A model generated the notes under the pieces. It was not told the DNA's origin. It made no database searches and saw nothing but the letters and a program-made list of their open reading frames with translations. Below are positions 46,253-57,356 of a stretch of 64,000 nt of DNA, piece after piece. Both the position numbers and the translations under genes were made by a program. Position 1 is the first letter of the stretch. Each line of letters starts with the position of its first letter. Location: the NCBI GenBank assembly GCA_022393335.1, contig JAJEKB010021311.1:895608-959607 (forward strand), given 5' to 3'. Origin of the DNA: Macrotrachela quadricornifera (taxonomy: Eukaryota > Rotifera > Eurotatoria > Philodinida > Philodinidae).

Positions 46253-48424
46253 GATGTACTTTCAGCCATTTTTTTATGGAAAAGAAAATGATCTGTTATA
46301 TAGAAGATCAAATGATTTCATACAAAATCACTGTGATATCTGTTTTTTCTGTAAGTGATATTGATCGACTCTCATTCATATCTGAATACAGTCATATTCG
46401 AACGTCAACCGCTACAGTCTAGGGCCAAGTGAATCGAGTTTCGATGAACGTTACTTGTAGAATTATAGTGAATACGACTATAATAGATCATTCTGATTAA
46501 TACAATTCATATTTACTTGATGTTGATTTTCAAAGAAGTGTCACTGATGTCCAATTATAGTTTTTTTCCAGTTATTTTGAATGATTTCTGGTATTTTTCT
46601 ACCAAATTCGAATTATTGATTCTATGGGATTCTATGAGATTCTAAGTGGTTCTCAGTGATTCTAAAGATTCTAACGTGATTCCATTGATTCTAAAGCCAT
46701 AGAATCAGCTGTTTCCCCCTTGCTTTTAGCTGCCGGAGTTCTGTTGTGCACCAGTAGTCATTACTGGCCATTGATTAAAGCAGCCAATTAAATGAGACAG
46801 GCAAAAACAGAAATAGTTGCAACACTGGTAGAGTATCCGTATACCATCTCATCTAAGTTTCGTTCGAAATACACTACCCAGCAACAATCGATACGTAAAC
46901 CAATGTCGGTACAGAAGACAAAAACTGAAGTCGCATAGCAGATATCAATGCAGCTCATATGCTCACCGTCTTTCTCTCTTTTTTCTCTATCTCGTGCAGT
47001 TCGCACGTCTTCGTGCTCTCCGCTTCATGATTTATGATACAATGTAATGTGAATCAGAGCAGCAAAATCGCAGTGTTTTTAGACACGCTGCCTTATACAT
47101 GTACGTTATACTACTACTTTTAATCTCTATTCATTGTAAGCACTTCCGAACAGCACAATGAACACGCATATTCAAAAAACTAAGTAGGCACTTTTTCTCA
47201 CCCCCATCTACTCCTATCAACTCCCTCTTTTTGTCTTTCTCTCTGTTTTCGTTCTCCTTCTTAGCGTGTGTGCAAAAATTCATTCGGTGAGTTTTCAGTA
47301 GAGATAACATACACTTGCGGGAGAACGAAAAAAGCACTTTTGGACAGAGCACACACGCACAGAACTATCGATAAGGAGCAAAGAAGAACAACGTAAGTGA
47401 GTGCGAGCATGGACGAATACTTGTTATATAATGCTTCAGACTTTCGCTATACAGTTATATCATATCAACTTCTAAAATCTGAACAAATCGAAGAAAAGTT
47501 TTTTAAGCTAAACAGAGTTTTGTAACCGTAACCATTGAATCCACTTTATTTTGTTTACCTGCTATTTGTGACATCCGAGTTATTTTGGAATAGCTTTTCT
47601 TTCTATGGCGCAGATTCGCTAGGGATATATGCGACAAATTCGCTCTGTTGTAAACCCCTCTCCGGAATAAAAGGCCTGGGGCCTTCTATTATGGTTTTGC
47701 ACATCGTACTTTTTTTGTGGAAAAATCCCCCTAGCCCTGTAGGGCACTTTTTCCAAATTTTTACTCTAGATGGGTGTCATGTCCATCGGCCATGATTATC
47801 TTGTGTTCTATTGTTATTCATTCTTTCACATACTCCATTCTCTCCTTCGCACATTTTCTCCCACCCTCACATTCTTTCTTGTTTTTTTTCCTCTGCCTCT
47901 GCCATGAAGAAAGTATAAAAAGCTGATATTCGTTTGTTTTGAGGGTGTGTTGTTTTCATCCTGTTTTCATCATCAGAACAATAAAGGAGCAGTGTTAACA
48001 ACGGGCTTTCTATTTGGGGGAGAGGGGGTACTCAGGTTTAGAAAACAGTCTTTTCGACCTCGAAAACCGTTCAAATTTTGTGAGAGTAAAGTACGTACAA
48101 TGAACCGATGATGGTATAGTCAGTAGAGAAGAGAAGAATTTTAATACGTTGCGAAGACCCCCTTAACTTGTCAGAGTCTCGAGAAAACCTGTAGCAGTTG
48201 TCCGCACTGTCTATGCTATCATCGGCTTCGGCATAATCAGTAATTTATTTTTGCAAAAAATACTGAACGGTTTTTTGAAGCCGGAAAAGACTGTTTTTCA
48301 AAATGAGTTCGGCAGAGCGAGTTTGTAACATTTTCAGCACAGAAAGAGAAGCTATTTGAAAATAATTCGGATACCCAACTAGAAGCAGGTAAGCAAGGAA
48401 AATGGATTCAATTGTTATGGTTCG
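46253..48424. other. Intergenic region with a simple repeat and a possible LTR-like end
   Basis: At 46610-46705 the motif gattcta recurs at 10-13-bp spacing. From about 47400 to 48005 the sequence has features of a promoter or LTR: gtataaaaagctgatattcg at about 47915 and aacaataaaggagcagtgtt at about 47978, a TATA box and a poly-A signal 60-70 bp apart. No LTR partner, primer site or polymerase gene is in the window, so this stays a guess. No gene is supported. Confidence 0.3.
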
Positions 48425-48432
48425 AAAGCATC

Positions 48433-49351
48433 TAGGGGTGGCACTTTACATTTACTTTACTAGTAACTGGTAACTTAAAAAGTTACTTAGTTACTAGTTA
48501 CTGTAACTAGTAACTAAAGTACCTACTGTATTTAGGTACGCAACCTTACAAGTAAGTGTACGATACCCTAATTAAAGCCCAAACTTTGTAGTCGATAAGG
48601 ACTACTTTAGATATTAGTTTGATAGTATCTAAGTACCTATCGGAAATTGCTGGCCGGTGCGTCCGCTTCTCTATTGGTCGAAAAACTAGCCAATCAGATT
48701 GGATGAAATTGGAATTTGCTTATTGTATGGGTAAGCGAGAGGGGTTCTACGAGGACTTTTGTAGAGCACCCTTGATAACCCCAAAATGACCCGAACAACC
48801 ATATGGTCCGCCCCTATCTTCATGGAGAAAAACTGCTTCGAAATCTGGTTGGCTGAAACTCTTTGATAACAGCCAATCAGATTTCGAGGCTTTTTTTCTC
48901 CATGAAGATAAGGACGGATCATAGGATTGTTCGGGTCAATTTGAGGTTATCAAGGATGCTCTACAAAAGTCCTCATAGAATCTCCAGCGATTGTCCATGA
49001 AATAAGCGAGTTACGATGTGCTGCCATCTGGTTAGCCAGTTTTTTGACCAATAGGGAAGCGGATGCAGTGGCTAGTAATTTGCGATAGGTACATAGATAC
49101 TATAAAGCTTGAAAAACTAAGATAGTCCTTACTGACTGTAAAATTTGGACTTTGATTAGGGTATCGTACACTTATTTGTAGAGTTGCGCATCTAAGTAAA
49201 TTAGTTACTTTAATTACGAGTTACAGTAACTAGAGTAGCTACTAGTAACTAAGTAACTTAAAAGTTACTAGTAATTTAGTAACTTTTTAGTTACTTAGTT
49301 ACTAGTAACTTAGTTACTTTTTTTAAAAGTAAAGTAAATGTGCCATCCCTA
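48433..49351. mobile_element. Palindromic hAT MITE, 8-bp target duplication AAAGCATC
   Basis: Left: AAAGCATC (48425-48432) then TAGGGGTGGCAC. Right: GTGCCATCCCTA then AAAGCATC (49352-49359). The ends differ by one base and the duplication is exact. The whole 919 bp folds back: cgataccctaattaaagccc (48562) with its inverse near 49160, and ctatcttcatggagaaaaac with its inverse near 48900. Subterminal parts are made of repeated agttacta/tagtaact units. It ends about 220 bp before the monooxygenase start. Confidence 0.9.
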
Positions 49352-49571
49352 AAAGCATCTACTCATGTGCGTTCAATTCGCGAAAACCGTACAGCTCGAT
49401 CCTATCCCGAAAAGATGATGGAAAGTTGGACAAATAAATTACAGAATATTTATTTTTTTAGGAAATAGGATCGAAATCAGACGTCGGAGAAAAGCCACAA
49501 GTAATCGCTTCTCACAGTGTTACCACACGCGCATTGCATCACGTTAGTTACACCAATCAAAGGGACTTAAA

Positions 49572-50777
49572 ATGTCCAAGAACATTCTTATATCCGGTGG
49601 CGGAATTGCTGGACCAATCCTTGCTTTCTGGCTTGTTCGTTATGGTATGAAGGTTACTGTTATCGAACGATCACCTCAATTGCGTACCGCAGGGCAGACG
49701 ATTGATATTCGAGGCGCAGGCCTAGAAGTCGTACGAAAGATGGGCCTTGAAGACATCATTCGAGCTAAAACCACCCAGGAGAAGGGTATTAATTTTGTGG
49801 ACAGGGATAATCGCATACAAGCCACCCTTCCTGTTGAGGCACTGGATGGTCAAGGTCTCGTTTCTGACATAGAGATGCTTCGAGGAGAGCTTGTGACGCT
49901 GCTTTATGATCAGACTCGGAACGACGTTGAATATATTTTTGGAGATAAGATCACTGCCATCGTAGATCAAGGTGATCGAGTGCACGTCAACTTCACAAAG
50001 GAAGCTAATCGTGATTTCGATCTGGTCCTACTTGCGGATGGACAAAGTTCAAAAGCTCGTGATCTCGTTTTTGGAAGTAGTGCAGCGTCTATTCATCGTC
50101 TTGGTCTATATACATCTTACTTTTCAATTCCGTTTGAAGAGTCCGATGGTACTTATTCACGTTCGTACAATGCACCAGGAGGTAGATCTGTTTTACTACG
50201 ACCTGATGGCCAAGGAACCAGCACTACTCGTGCGTTTTTAATAGTCAGGGCTCCTCCATGTGGATTAGAAAAACTTGACGTACAAAGTCAAAAAGCAGAG
50301 ATGCATCAGTTGTTTGCAGATACTGGTTGGGAAACACCTCGTGTCTTATCTGCTATGGATAAGTCTACCGATTTTTATCTACAGGAAATCGTACAAGTTA
50401 AAATGGATACATGGTCAAAGGGCCGAGTGGCTTTATTAGGCGATGCTGGTTACTGCCCATCACCTATCAGCGGTGTGGGAACGAGCGTGGCTATTGTAGG
50501 AGCATATATTCTTGCAGGAGAGATTGCTCGCCATGACAACCACAAAGACGCCTTTGCTTCGTATGAAATCCTCCTTCGTCCATACATTACAAAGGCACAG
50601 ACCCTGCCTCCGGGAGCACCGAATTGTGCACTACCGCTGACGGAATGGGGAATATGGATACTTCATAAAGTGCTGAGTGTTGTAAGTTTTGGTATAAGAG
50701 TCGGAGCGGCACGCATCTTTAGGCAGTTTCTTTCGCCACCGGCTGAAGCTATCACACTACCAAGTTATGACATATAA
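49572..50777 (+). CDS. FAD-dependent monooxygenase (TetX/PHBH-like group A)
   Basis: An intact intronless frame of 401 residues, the usual length. The N-terminal FAD-binding motif SGGGIAGPILAFWLVRYG (GxGxxG, residues 9-14) with the acidic end of the second strand (VIERSP) is present. The DG motif is at residues 156-157 (LADGQSSKARDLV), and the GD motif that contacts the FAD ribose at 290-291 (GRVALLGDAGYCPSPISGVG). The family hydroxylates small aromatic or polyketide-like substrates with NAD(P)H and O2; the substrate cannot be inferred. No targeting signal is evident, though the C-terminal 60 residues are hydrophobic in part. The gene is visibly more GC-rich than its flanks and lacks introns, consistent with transfer from bacteria or fungi. 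The ATG at 49572 directly precedes the FAD motif. Confidence 0.88.
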   Translation: MSKNILISGGGIAGPILAFWLVRYGMKVTVIERSPQLRTAGQTIDIRGAGLEVVRKMGLEDIIRAKTTQEKGINFVDRDNRIQATLPVEALDGQGLVSDIEMLRGELVTLLYDQTRNDVEYIFGDKITAIVDQGDRVHVNFTKEANRDFDLVLLADGQSSKARDLVFGSSAASIHRLGLYTSYFSIPFEESDGTYSRSYNAPGGRSVLLRPDGQGTSTTRAFLIVRAPPCGLEKLDVQSQKAEMHQLFADTGWETPRVLSAMDKSTDFYLQEIVQVKMDTWSKGRVALLGDAGYCPSPISGVGTSVAIVGAYILAGEIARHDNHKDAFASYEILLRPYITKAQTLPPGAPNCALPLTEWGIWILHKVLSVVSFGIRVGAARIFRQFLSPPAEAITLPSYDI

Positions 50778-51150
50778 AGTAACTGTTATTTTTGTTCTTC
50801 TAGTGTGAGCGACAATGCATGTATTGTTCTTTGATATTTTTACAATAAAAAGGTTTCTGACTACAACTTTGGGTATTCTACTAGAAATCATGAAACTTTG
50901 AATTGTTATGTATGATGTAATTGAAATTTCCAGTAAAATGTCTACGGCCTCTGTTCTGGTAAAAAAGATCACACACGCACTTTGTCAGGCATCATTGTTC
51001 GTGAAGAGTACGAAGTTGAATTTTGGTTTGTAGCGTATGTATTCAGTTATCTGATGCTTACACTAGGGTGCAAGTATGAGATGGAGTACCATCAGTATGC
51101 TCCGTTTTATCTCCTTTCGATCCATTTTTAGAAAAGTAGCAATCCGAGCC
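50778..51150. other. 3-prime flank of the monooxygenase
   Basis: aataaa-like signals (acaataaaaagg near 50840) follow the stop. No other feature is supported. Confidence 0.35.
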
Positions 51151-51152
51151 GC

Positions 51153-51415
51153 ATGACATTGGTGAAAAACGGCAATTGTGATACTAACCCAGGTGCAAGA
51201 ATCATTGCTCGGGATGATCCAGTACGTAAAGAACTTTTATTGCATTGTGTCCCGGCATCATTTACGGCTAATATCGAAAAACAAAAGCCAGTGAACGGTC
51301 AACTAATTTTGGAGGCAGCCAATTCGACTAGATAGATTTCACCATACCGGCTTGCTCTGGACACACTGATTATCCAGGAAGAATTGATCCGACGAAAGAA
51401 CGTCTTCATGCAATA
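51153..51415 (+). pseudogene. Coding remnant, weakly glutamate-dehydrogenase-like
   Basis: An open frame reads MTLVKNGNCDTNPGARIIAR, DPVRKELLLHCVPASFTANI and VNGQLILEAANSTR to a TAG near 51333. The frame continues past it as SPYRLALDTLIIQEELIRRK N. The order LL-h-C-V-P-A, N-I, L-I-L-E-A-A-N loosely recalls the CDILIPAA...N...KIIAEAAN region of glutamate dehydrogenases. The match is short and lacks the following GPT and PDI motifs, so the assignment is tentative. Composition is richer in GC than the surroundings, like the gene at 49572. Confidence 0.25.
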
Positions 51416-51419
51416 GTCG

Positions 51420-52899
51420 GAGCGTGTTTTTCAAGACACGCGAACGGATGCGGGTTCGTCAAGTACTGACAGTAAATGATAGGTAATGCCTCATCAAGCA
51501 TGTCTTCATATTGGAAAAGAGTCTTTAGCTTAAAAGAAACGATCATTTTATGCTTGTCATTGCACTTAATCTTTTATGCTATCGACAGGATGGGATACGT
51601 CAACAGATGAACTCGATCTTTTTGAGAAATTTGATTTTCTTGTCTTTACCCATTCCCATACCAGTGGAACAAGTCAGTCTCTGTGAAATATGCGCTAAAC
51701 ACAGCTGCTGATGATAATAAATAACGTTTTTTAAACGTTGTAAAATCCTATCAGAACATCGTGAACAAAATATTTGAAACTACATAGGTCTACGCGATTT
51801 CCTTGCTGATTGTACATCAATATTACCTAAGAACCCCGCCGGATAAGGTCGAAAATCTGCCCCCTCTCAGAACTTTTTCAATCATACATAGCGTGAAAGT
51901 CCACGTTATTCTGCACGTTTTGGTGTATTTAGTTTGATCTTCTACCTTGGAATAGGCCAGATAGCCTGAATCATTATGTGTAACGGTAATAGGTATATCC
52001 TGACATATATTGGTGTCTAAGAATTTTCTCTCGTATACAAAACTTTTTAACATCTATTACCATGGTTGAATGCGCCTTTTTTTCCTCTTCAAAATGCATA
52101 TAAACACTTACCAGTTATTATTTTCTGAACTCTCAAAACATAGGCTAAAACTGACTAAAGCTGCTAAAAAAGATGCCTCAAGACATTTAGTACTGTACAG
52201 TGCGGATCTATTTTCTCCAAAAAAAAAAAAATAACACCACCGTGAAAATTTCTCAAAAACTGCGCCAAGAAATTCTCTACAAAACGCACCTATTGGAAAA
52301 TATTTTAAAGCAGTCCAACGGCACCATTTGACCACAATTATGCGACGAATATCACCTTTTATCAACAAATCTAACACTGATTCTTGAGTGTTCTCTCACA
52401 AAAGCTGTTCCAAACGGAATTCAAGAGTACACTCAACTTGAACACTAAATTCTACGTCAAGTAAACTTAGAATACACCGTTTCATTAGACATCACAAATA
52501 ATCCTATGGAGTGGATTATAAGCGCTCAAAACCAATACGCACACTTAAGAATATAACTCGATTTTATCCATCAATGAGACAAACGATTTCTCAATGGCTA
52601 CAAATCTGACTTTACCATGTTTAACTTCAAATGACATCACTATTTAAATTACTTTAGATCCTAGACACTAATTTATTCCATAGAAAACCTAATTATTGTT
52701 GTAATTGCGTTCATTCGCATTGTTTGATTAAAAGAGAAAATATAGTTAAACTGTAGATATTATCAGTTGCAACAGTCAAGTAAGATTTCATTCCTCCTCT
52801 TACAAGTATAGTGATAAGACGCATCATATTTATACATATATATATATATATAAATATATCTTGACGTTCGTTCTTTAACGATCACGATCAAGGTATTAC
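51420..52899. other. Intergenic region, possibly decayed coding sequence at 52080-52600
   Basis: Short plus-strand stretches (for example SELSKHRLKLTKAAKKDASR at about 52122) are separated by stops and show no recognisable domain. An AT dinucleotide run at 52835-52855 sits just upstream of the retrotransposon ORF1. Confidence 0.3.
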
Positions 52900-53540
52900 A
52901 TGGATTTTAATAGTGATTCAACTTCAAATTCATGTTCAAGGCCAGGTCCTCAAACACCAAGTGCCAACAAGAGATTACGTTCTGAGAACAAATTCGAAAC
53001 TGATTCACAAATACGAACAATTTATCAAGAAAATCAGACATCTAATGATAAAACATGACACAAACAAAAATCAACAATTCAACAAAATGATTTTCCACCA
53101 ATTACTCTTGACTTCAAATCTTTGAACAGCAACAATGATAGAAAGTTAGTTGAAGAACTAATCAAAGAATGAGAGATTAAGAATAAGAAAAAACTTGACG
53201 TTATTGGCAGATATGGTTTTAAAAATGTATTACTCATCTTTGCACGAAACATCGCAACCCTTGATGAATTACTAGATAAAGACAAATGGTCAATTAAAAT
53301 CAATGGCGCTGATTATACAATAAAATTTCCAAAAATTTTACCTGAATCTTATTCTATAGTTATTAAAGACTTCCAAATTACTTGGGATGAAGAAGAAACA
53401 GCGATTGATCTACGTGAAAAATACTCATCTTTAATTAAATTAACCAGATTTGTTACTCGTGATGGCCGTCCAATGAAAACCGTGCGAGCTGATTTTAATT
53501 CTTCCAAGCAAGCTACTATCCATTTCAAAATAGAAGGCGA
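52900..53540 (+). pseudogene. Non-LTR retrotransposon ORF1, broken by two TGA codons
   Basis: From ATG 52900 one frame runs without indels for about 212 codons. It reads MDFNSDSTSNSCSRPGPQTP, then a basic low-complexity part. The C-terminal domain is RRM-like: SYSIVIKDFQITWDEEETAI, REKYSSLIKLTRFVTRDGRP, TVRADFNSSKQATIHFKIEG. That last arrangement (xVIKxxxxxWxxEE...LxRxxxxxGxPxxxVRxDFxS) is typical of ORF1/gag-like proteins of rotifer and arthropod non-LTR elements, which bind the element RNA. TGA codons near 53056 and 53170 interrupt the frame; both are one transition from CGA (Arg). The downstream half and the reverse transcriptase are missing because the inverted repeat begins at about 53514. 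Confidence 0.7.
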
Positions 53541-55379
53541 GTGATTGTAAGTTGAATAACTCGAGAATGGTAAAAGCTATTGAGGTCGGGATTTTTTGTT
53601 GCGTAGCCAAGATCGGGGCACGTGAGGATATGTAAAAAAAAAATTTTTCCCATAAGCCTGAGGGGGAGTTTCAGGCAAACCTTTGCAAGCTAGGCATGCT
53701 AAAGATAGAAGACATGATGGATTTTTGTTTTGGACAAATGCATTTGATGCGCAAGAGTCTTCTCTACATTTCTACGCAAACTGCAGCTTTCTACGACGTT
53801 CCGTTCGAATGCTACAGCTCCTACAGCAAAACCTGTGAAAAACAAGGTTTTCGGCCCGGAAAGCATGCTTTTTTGTTCGATACATATTCCCACACGATGC
53901 CTTTATAGGTTTTCCACATTGCTGCTCATCGTGACAATGTTTGTTTTGCTCTACCGTAAATTTTATTTTTGTCCATTGTCGAAATCGGCTCCATTTCAGC
54001 CAATTTTGAGCCTATTGAGCCTTGAATTACGCCTGAAACAATACAACTTGTGCGTTGTAAGTGAAATCTGATCGTTCCATCCTTCAATGTACAATTGAAT
54101 ATCAGACTAATTTTGCATAGCGCGTTTTCCTCCTTTAAATTATGTACACTCTATATAAGAGTAAGTTTGCTGATTAAGGAGCATTCTGTTAGAGGATGAT
54201 ATATATCATCCTCTACAGATTTACATGTTTCTTTCCGTTCTCTGCATATATTTCTTTTCGTTCTTCACATTTTTTCTATTCTTCATATATGGCACATATG
54301 TTTCTGGTCTTTTACCATATGTGAACATATGATAACATACTTTTTTTGTTTTTCTATATTTCATCATCTGTTACTCTGTCCAACTCCTATTTCATTATCT
54401 GTTCTCTTTGTTCATCTTCTATTTCCAGCATCTTCTCACTCCTCATCTTCATTTCACCACCTTTTCTTTGTCTAACTTCATCTTATATTGGCTCTCACTA
54501 CACTTACTTTCGTCTAAGCGATATTCACTCCTTGTGAGAAGAGTACATTGCTGCTCTCGACGACGAAACCAGTCGTCGATTTACCGATCACACTCCAAAG
54601 GCCGAAGAGAAATTTCGCACTACCGACGATTTTGTCGAAGAAGATATAGAACCACATTTAGTCAGTGAAGACGAACATGGTGAGTCTGATTTTGATGTTA
54701 CCATAGACGACGAAGATGTAGACGTTTCATTCGATATTTGTACAATTTTTCTGTAAATAGACAGTACCTAGGTTTCTTCACACTTTCGCGCCTTATTTTA
54801 AGCGTCGCTAATCACACGCAAATATCATGAGCTAAAATAACGCTTTGGAAATGAAAAAATGGGTCAAATTGAAGGCGCAATAGGCTCAAAATTGGCTGAA
54901 ATGGAGCCGATTTCGACAATGGACAAAAATAAACTTTATGGTAGAGCAAAACAAACATTGTCACGATGAGCAGCAATGTGGAAAACCTATAAAGGCATCG
55001 TGTGGGAATATGTATCGAACAAAAAAGCATGCTTTCCGGGCCGAAAACCTTGTTTTTCACAGGTTCTGCTGTAGGAGCTGTAGCATTCGAACGGAACGTC
55101 GTAGAAAGCTGCGGTTTGCGTAGAAATGTAGAGAAGACTCTTGCGCATCAAATGCATTTGTCCAAAACAAAAATCCATCATGTCTTCTATCTTTAGCATG
55201 CCTGGCTTGCAAAGGTTTGCCTGAAACCTCCCTGAGGCTTATGGGAAAAATTTTTTTTTACATATCCTTACGTGCCCCGATCTTGGCTACGCAACAAAAA
55301 GATCCGACCTCAATAGCTTTTACCATTCTCGAGTTATTCAACTTACAATCACTCGCCTTCTATTTTGGAATGGATAGTA
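53514..55379. repeat. Inverted repeat with 510-bp arms, nearly identical, 840-bp spacer
   Basis: The left arm (53514 to about 54030) and right arm (about 54868-55379) are reverse complements with roughly ten differences by eye, for example in the gcctgagggggagtttcagg stretch. Both arms hold a 70-residue frame starting MLKIEDMMDFCFGQMHLMRK, present because the arms are copies; I do not call it a gene. The left outer boundary overlaps the end of the retrotransposon ORF1 (tactatccatttcaaaatag is in both arms), so the structure is either a large foldback transposon or an inverted duplication with a breakpoint in that ORF. The spacer has a hairpin at 54194-54216 (gaggatgatatatatcatcc) and the acidic frame listed next. 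No target duplication is evident. Confidence 0.85.
54538..54756 (+). CDS. Acidic open frame inside the inverted repeat
   Basis: 72 codons without ATG at the start (preceded by a TGA), reading EEYIAALDDETSRRFTDHTP, then DDFVEEDIEPHLVSEDEHGE and DVTIDDEDVDVSFDICTIFL to TAA. About 26 of 72 residues are Asp or Glu. The codons are GC-richer than the surroundings, as in a real exon. Acidic stretches of this kind are common near the N-terminus of transposase-like proteins (for example piggyBac), but no catalytic domain follows. It is perhaps the last surviving exon of the element's own gene, or a captured host exon. The 5-prime boundary is unknown. Confidence 0.35.
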   Translation, partial: EEYIAALDDETSRRFTDHTPKAEEKFRTTDDFVEEDIEPHLVSEDEHGESDFDVTIDDEDVDVSFDICTIFL

Positions 55380-57356
55380 ATATCTATTGATTTTTACAAA
55401 ATCTTTCATGATATACATTTTTCTCTAATGATTATGAGTTTTCTTAATGTCTTGTGATAATTGCAGTAATTAACAAAAAAACCTGCGTCATTTCTATATG
55501 CACTCAATGACGTACTTCCTTTTTTCAAGGTCCTTTTAAAAGAAAACAATGAAACACTCAAATTTACTGCCTCATATCAATAGTATTTGCATTATTTCTT
55601 TCTACACGCAAAGAAGAACGACCTATTTAATGTCATTCAGTATATTTTTATCACATTGTTGATTTCATATGAATCATTCGTGTTTTTAATACGAATATCT
55701 AAAGGAATGATTAAGATATTATATGAATTATGTTATAGAAATCTTTGTTGATACACAACCTAATGCGAAATGTGAATTAAATATCGATCCATATACATAT
55801 CGTCTATTTTTGATTTTATATAACCTAATCAAAAGATATATCAGATTTAATAAATTTTGTTTTCTTTTATAATGAGAAGTATGTCATATAACGGATGCGT
55901 CATATTGAATGGACACGTTTTTCAATTTCTCGTTCACTTAATATATTGCGATGTAATTCAGATTTTATTTTAATAAAATATATTAGCTAGTAAATAAGAA
56001 AAAACGTATTCATCATGCACTGAAAAATATCGTTTTTGCAGCTTCAAATTTTAGTAGCTTAGAATATTTTCGATTTGTACATTTGGTTTTATTAATACAC
56101 TATATTAAATGAATGCAAAATATGACCATTCAATATGGCGCATCTGTTAGATAGGATGTTTTGATCATTACAAAAGACTTTATTTCAAAATATTAATTTA
56201 AAAACAAATTTAGTATCTTTATATACATCGAGTCTCCGAAGTGCCACATTTCAATAGATTGATGGTTCCATGGGCGGCTTCTGGCTCTTCGAACAATTGT
56301 TACCGAGAGGATTAGAATTTTAAAAAGATTTCATTGTTATTCTTCTATGCAAATCATCTTTTCAATATGTTGAGAAATAGTACTTTAACATTTTCCCGTT
56401 TATCTTAGCTTTGGATTCGGTTTTTTAAAGATCTAAAAATAATTATTTTTTCACGTCTGACTGATACGATTTTTTTTAATTTGAAATTGATTTTAATAGC
56501 TTATTTATTAGATAAAGTATCTGATAATCAACTGACTAGTATGATGAACTTTTTCACAGAAGCAAAAAACGACAAAACTCCTTATGAACGTATCTTAATT
56601 CAAAATACAAGCGAATTCATTTTTCTGATTTTAATAAATTTTAATGATAATTGATCATGATAATTGATCAGAAATTATTAAATTTACGTGAAGTATATAG
56701 AAAGCATATATAATTCTAGTAATTGATATCAATTAAATAAAGAATATTTAAAAAGTTAAATTTTTCAAGAATTTTTATGTGATAAAGATTAAACTCAGAA
56801 GTCAAATCTATTGTTACAATAAATTTGTCTTAATTAAAAAATTTGAAAATATTCTTCTGATAATACAATATGTTTCAAATAATTGAAATATGGTTGACAA
56901 GTCGATAGTATTTTTTCGATAGGTGTTTCCTCGCCGGATCATCAAAACTTTGATGAGTATCGACTGGTCGAAATGTATTCGAGTGCTCAAAACTCGATGG
57001 ATATCAATGGGTTCGGAACTGATACAGACGAACAAAAAAAATATATATATCAAGCTTTCGTCCACTCGTTGAGCCCATTGTGCGCTTTTCTTTCGTGTCT
57101 GCTTGGGATATGATCTTCGTTTTTTAACAAAGTAGCTAACAACATTGTTTATATTCATCAACATCAAGACTTTACTTTTTTGACAAAAAGTTATTCGTTG
57201 TTTCTAACAATAAATTTGAACAAAACATATAGACAAAGTATTTTTTTCCAGCTATTTACATAATTCAATATTAAATAGCCGAAGTAAATTTATTTAGTTT
57301 ATATAAAGATAGATTAGCAATATTTTTACAAAGTTCTTTATTTTTCCAAATGTGTT
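55380..57356. other. AT-rich intergenic region
   Basis: No supported gene. The frame at 56814-57167 (minus, 117 codons) has no motif and overlaps sequence with repeated tcgat-type inverted motifs near 56910-57005. Confidence 0.35.

Noticed and set aside
47400..48005. Complete LTR retrotransposon
   Set aside because: Only a TATA box and poly-A signal; no second LTR, primer binding site or polymerase frames.
53699..53908. 70-residue protein encoded in both arms of the inverted repeat
   Set aside because: Present twice only because the arms are copies; no domain and no start context.
56814..57167. 117-codon minus-strand frame
   Set aside because: No recognisable domain; overlaps small inverted motifs; no supporting context.
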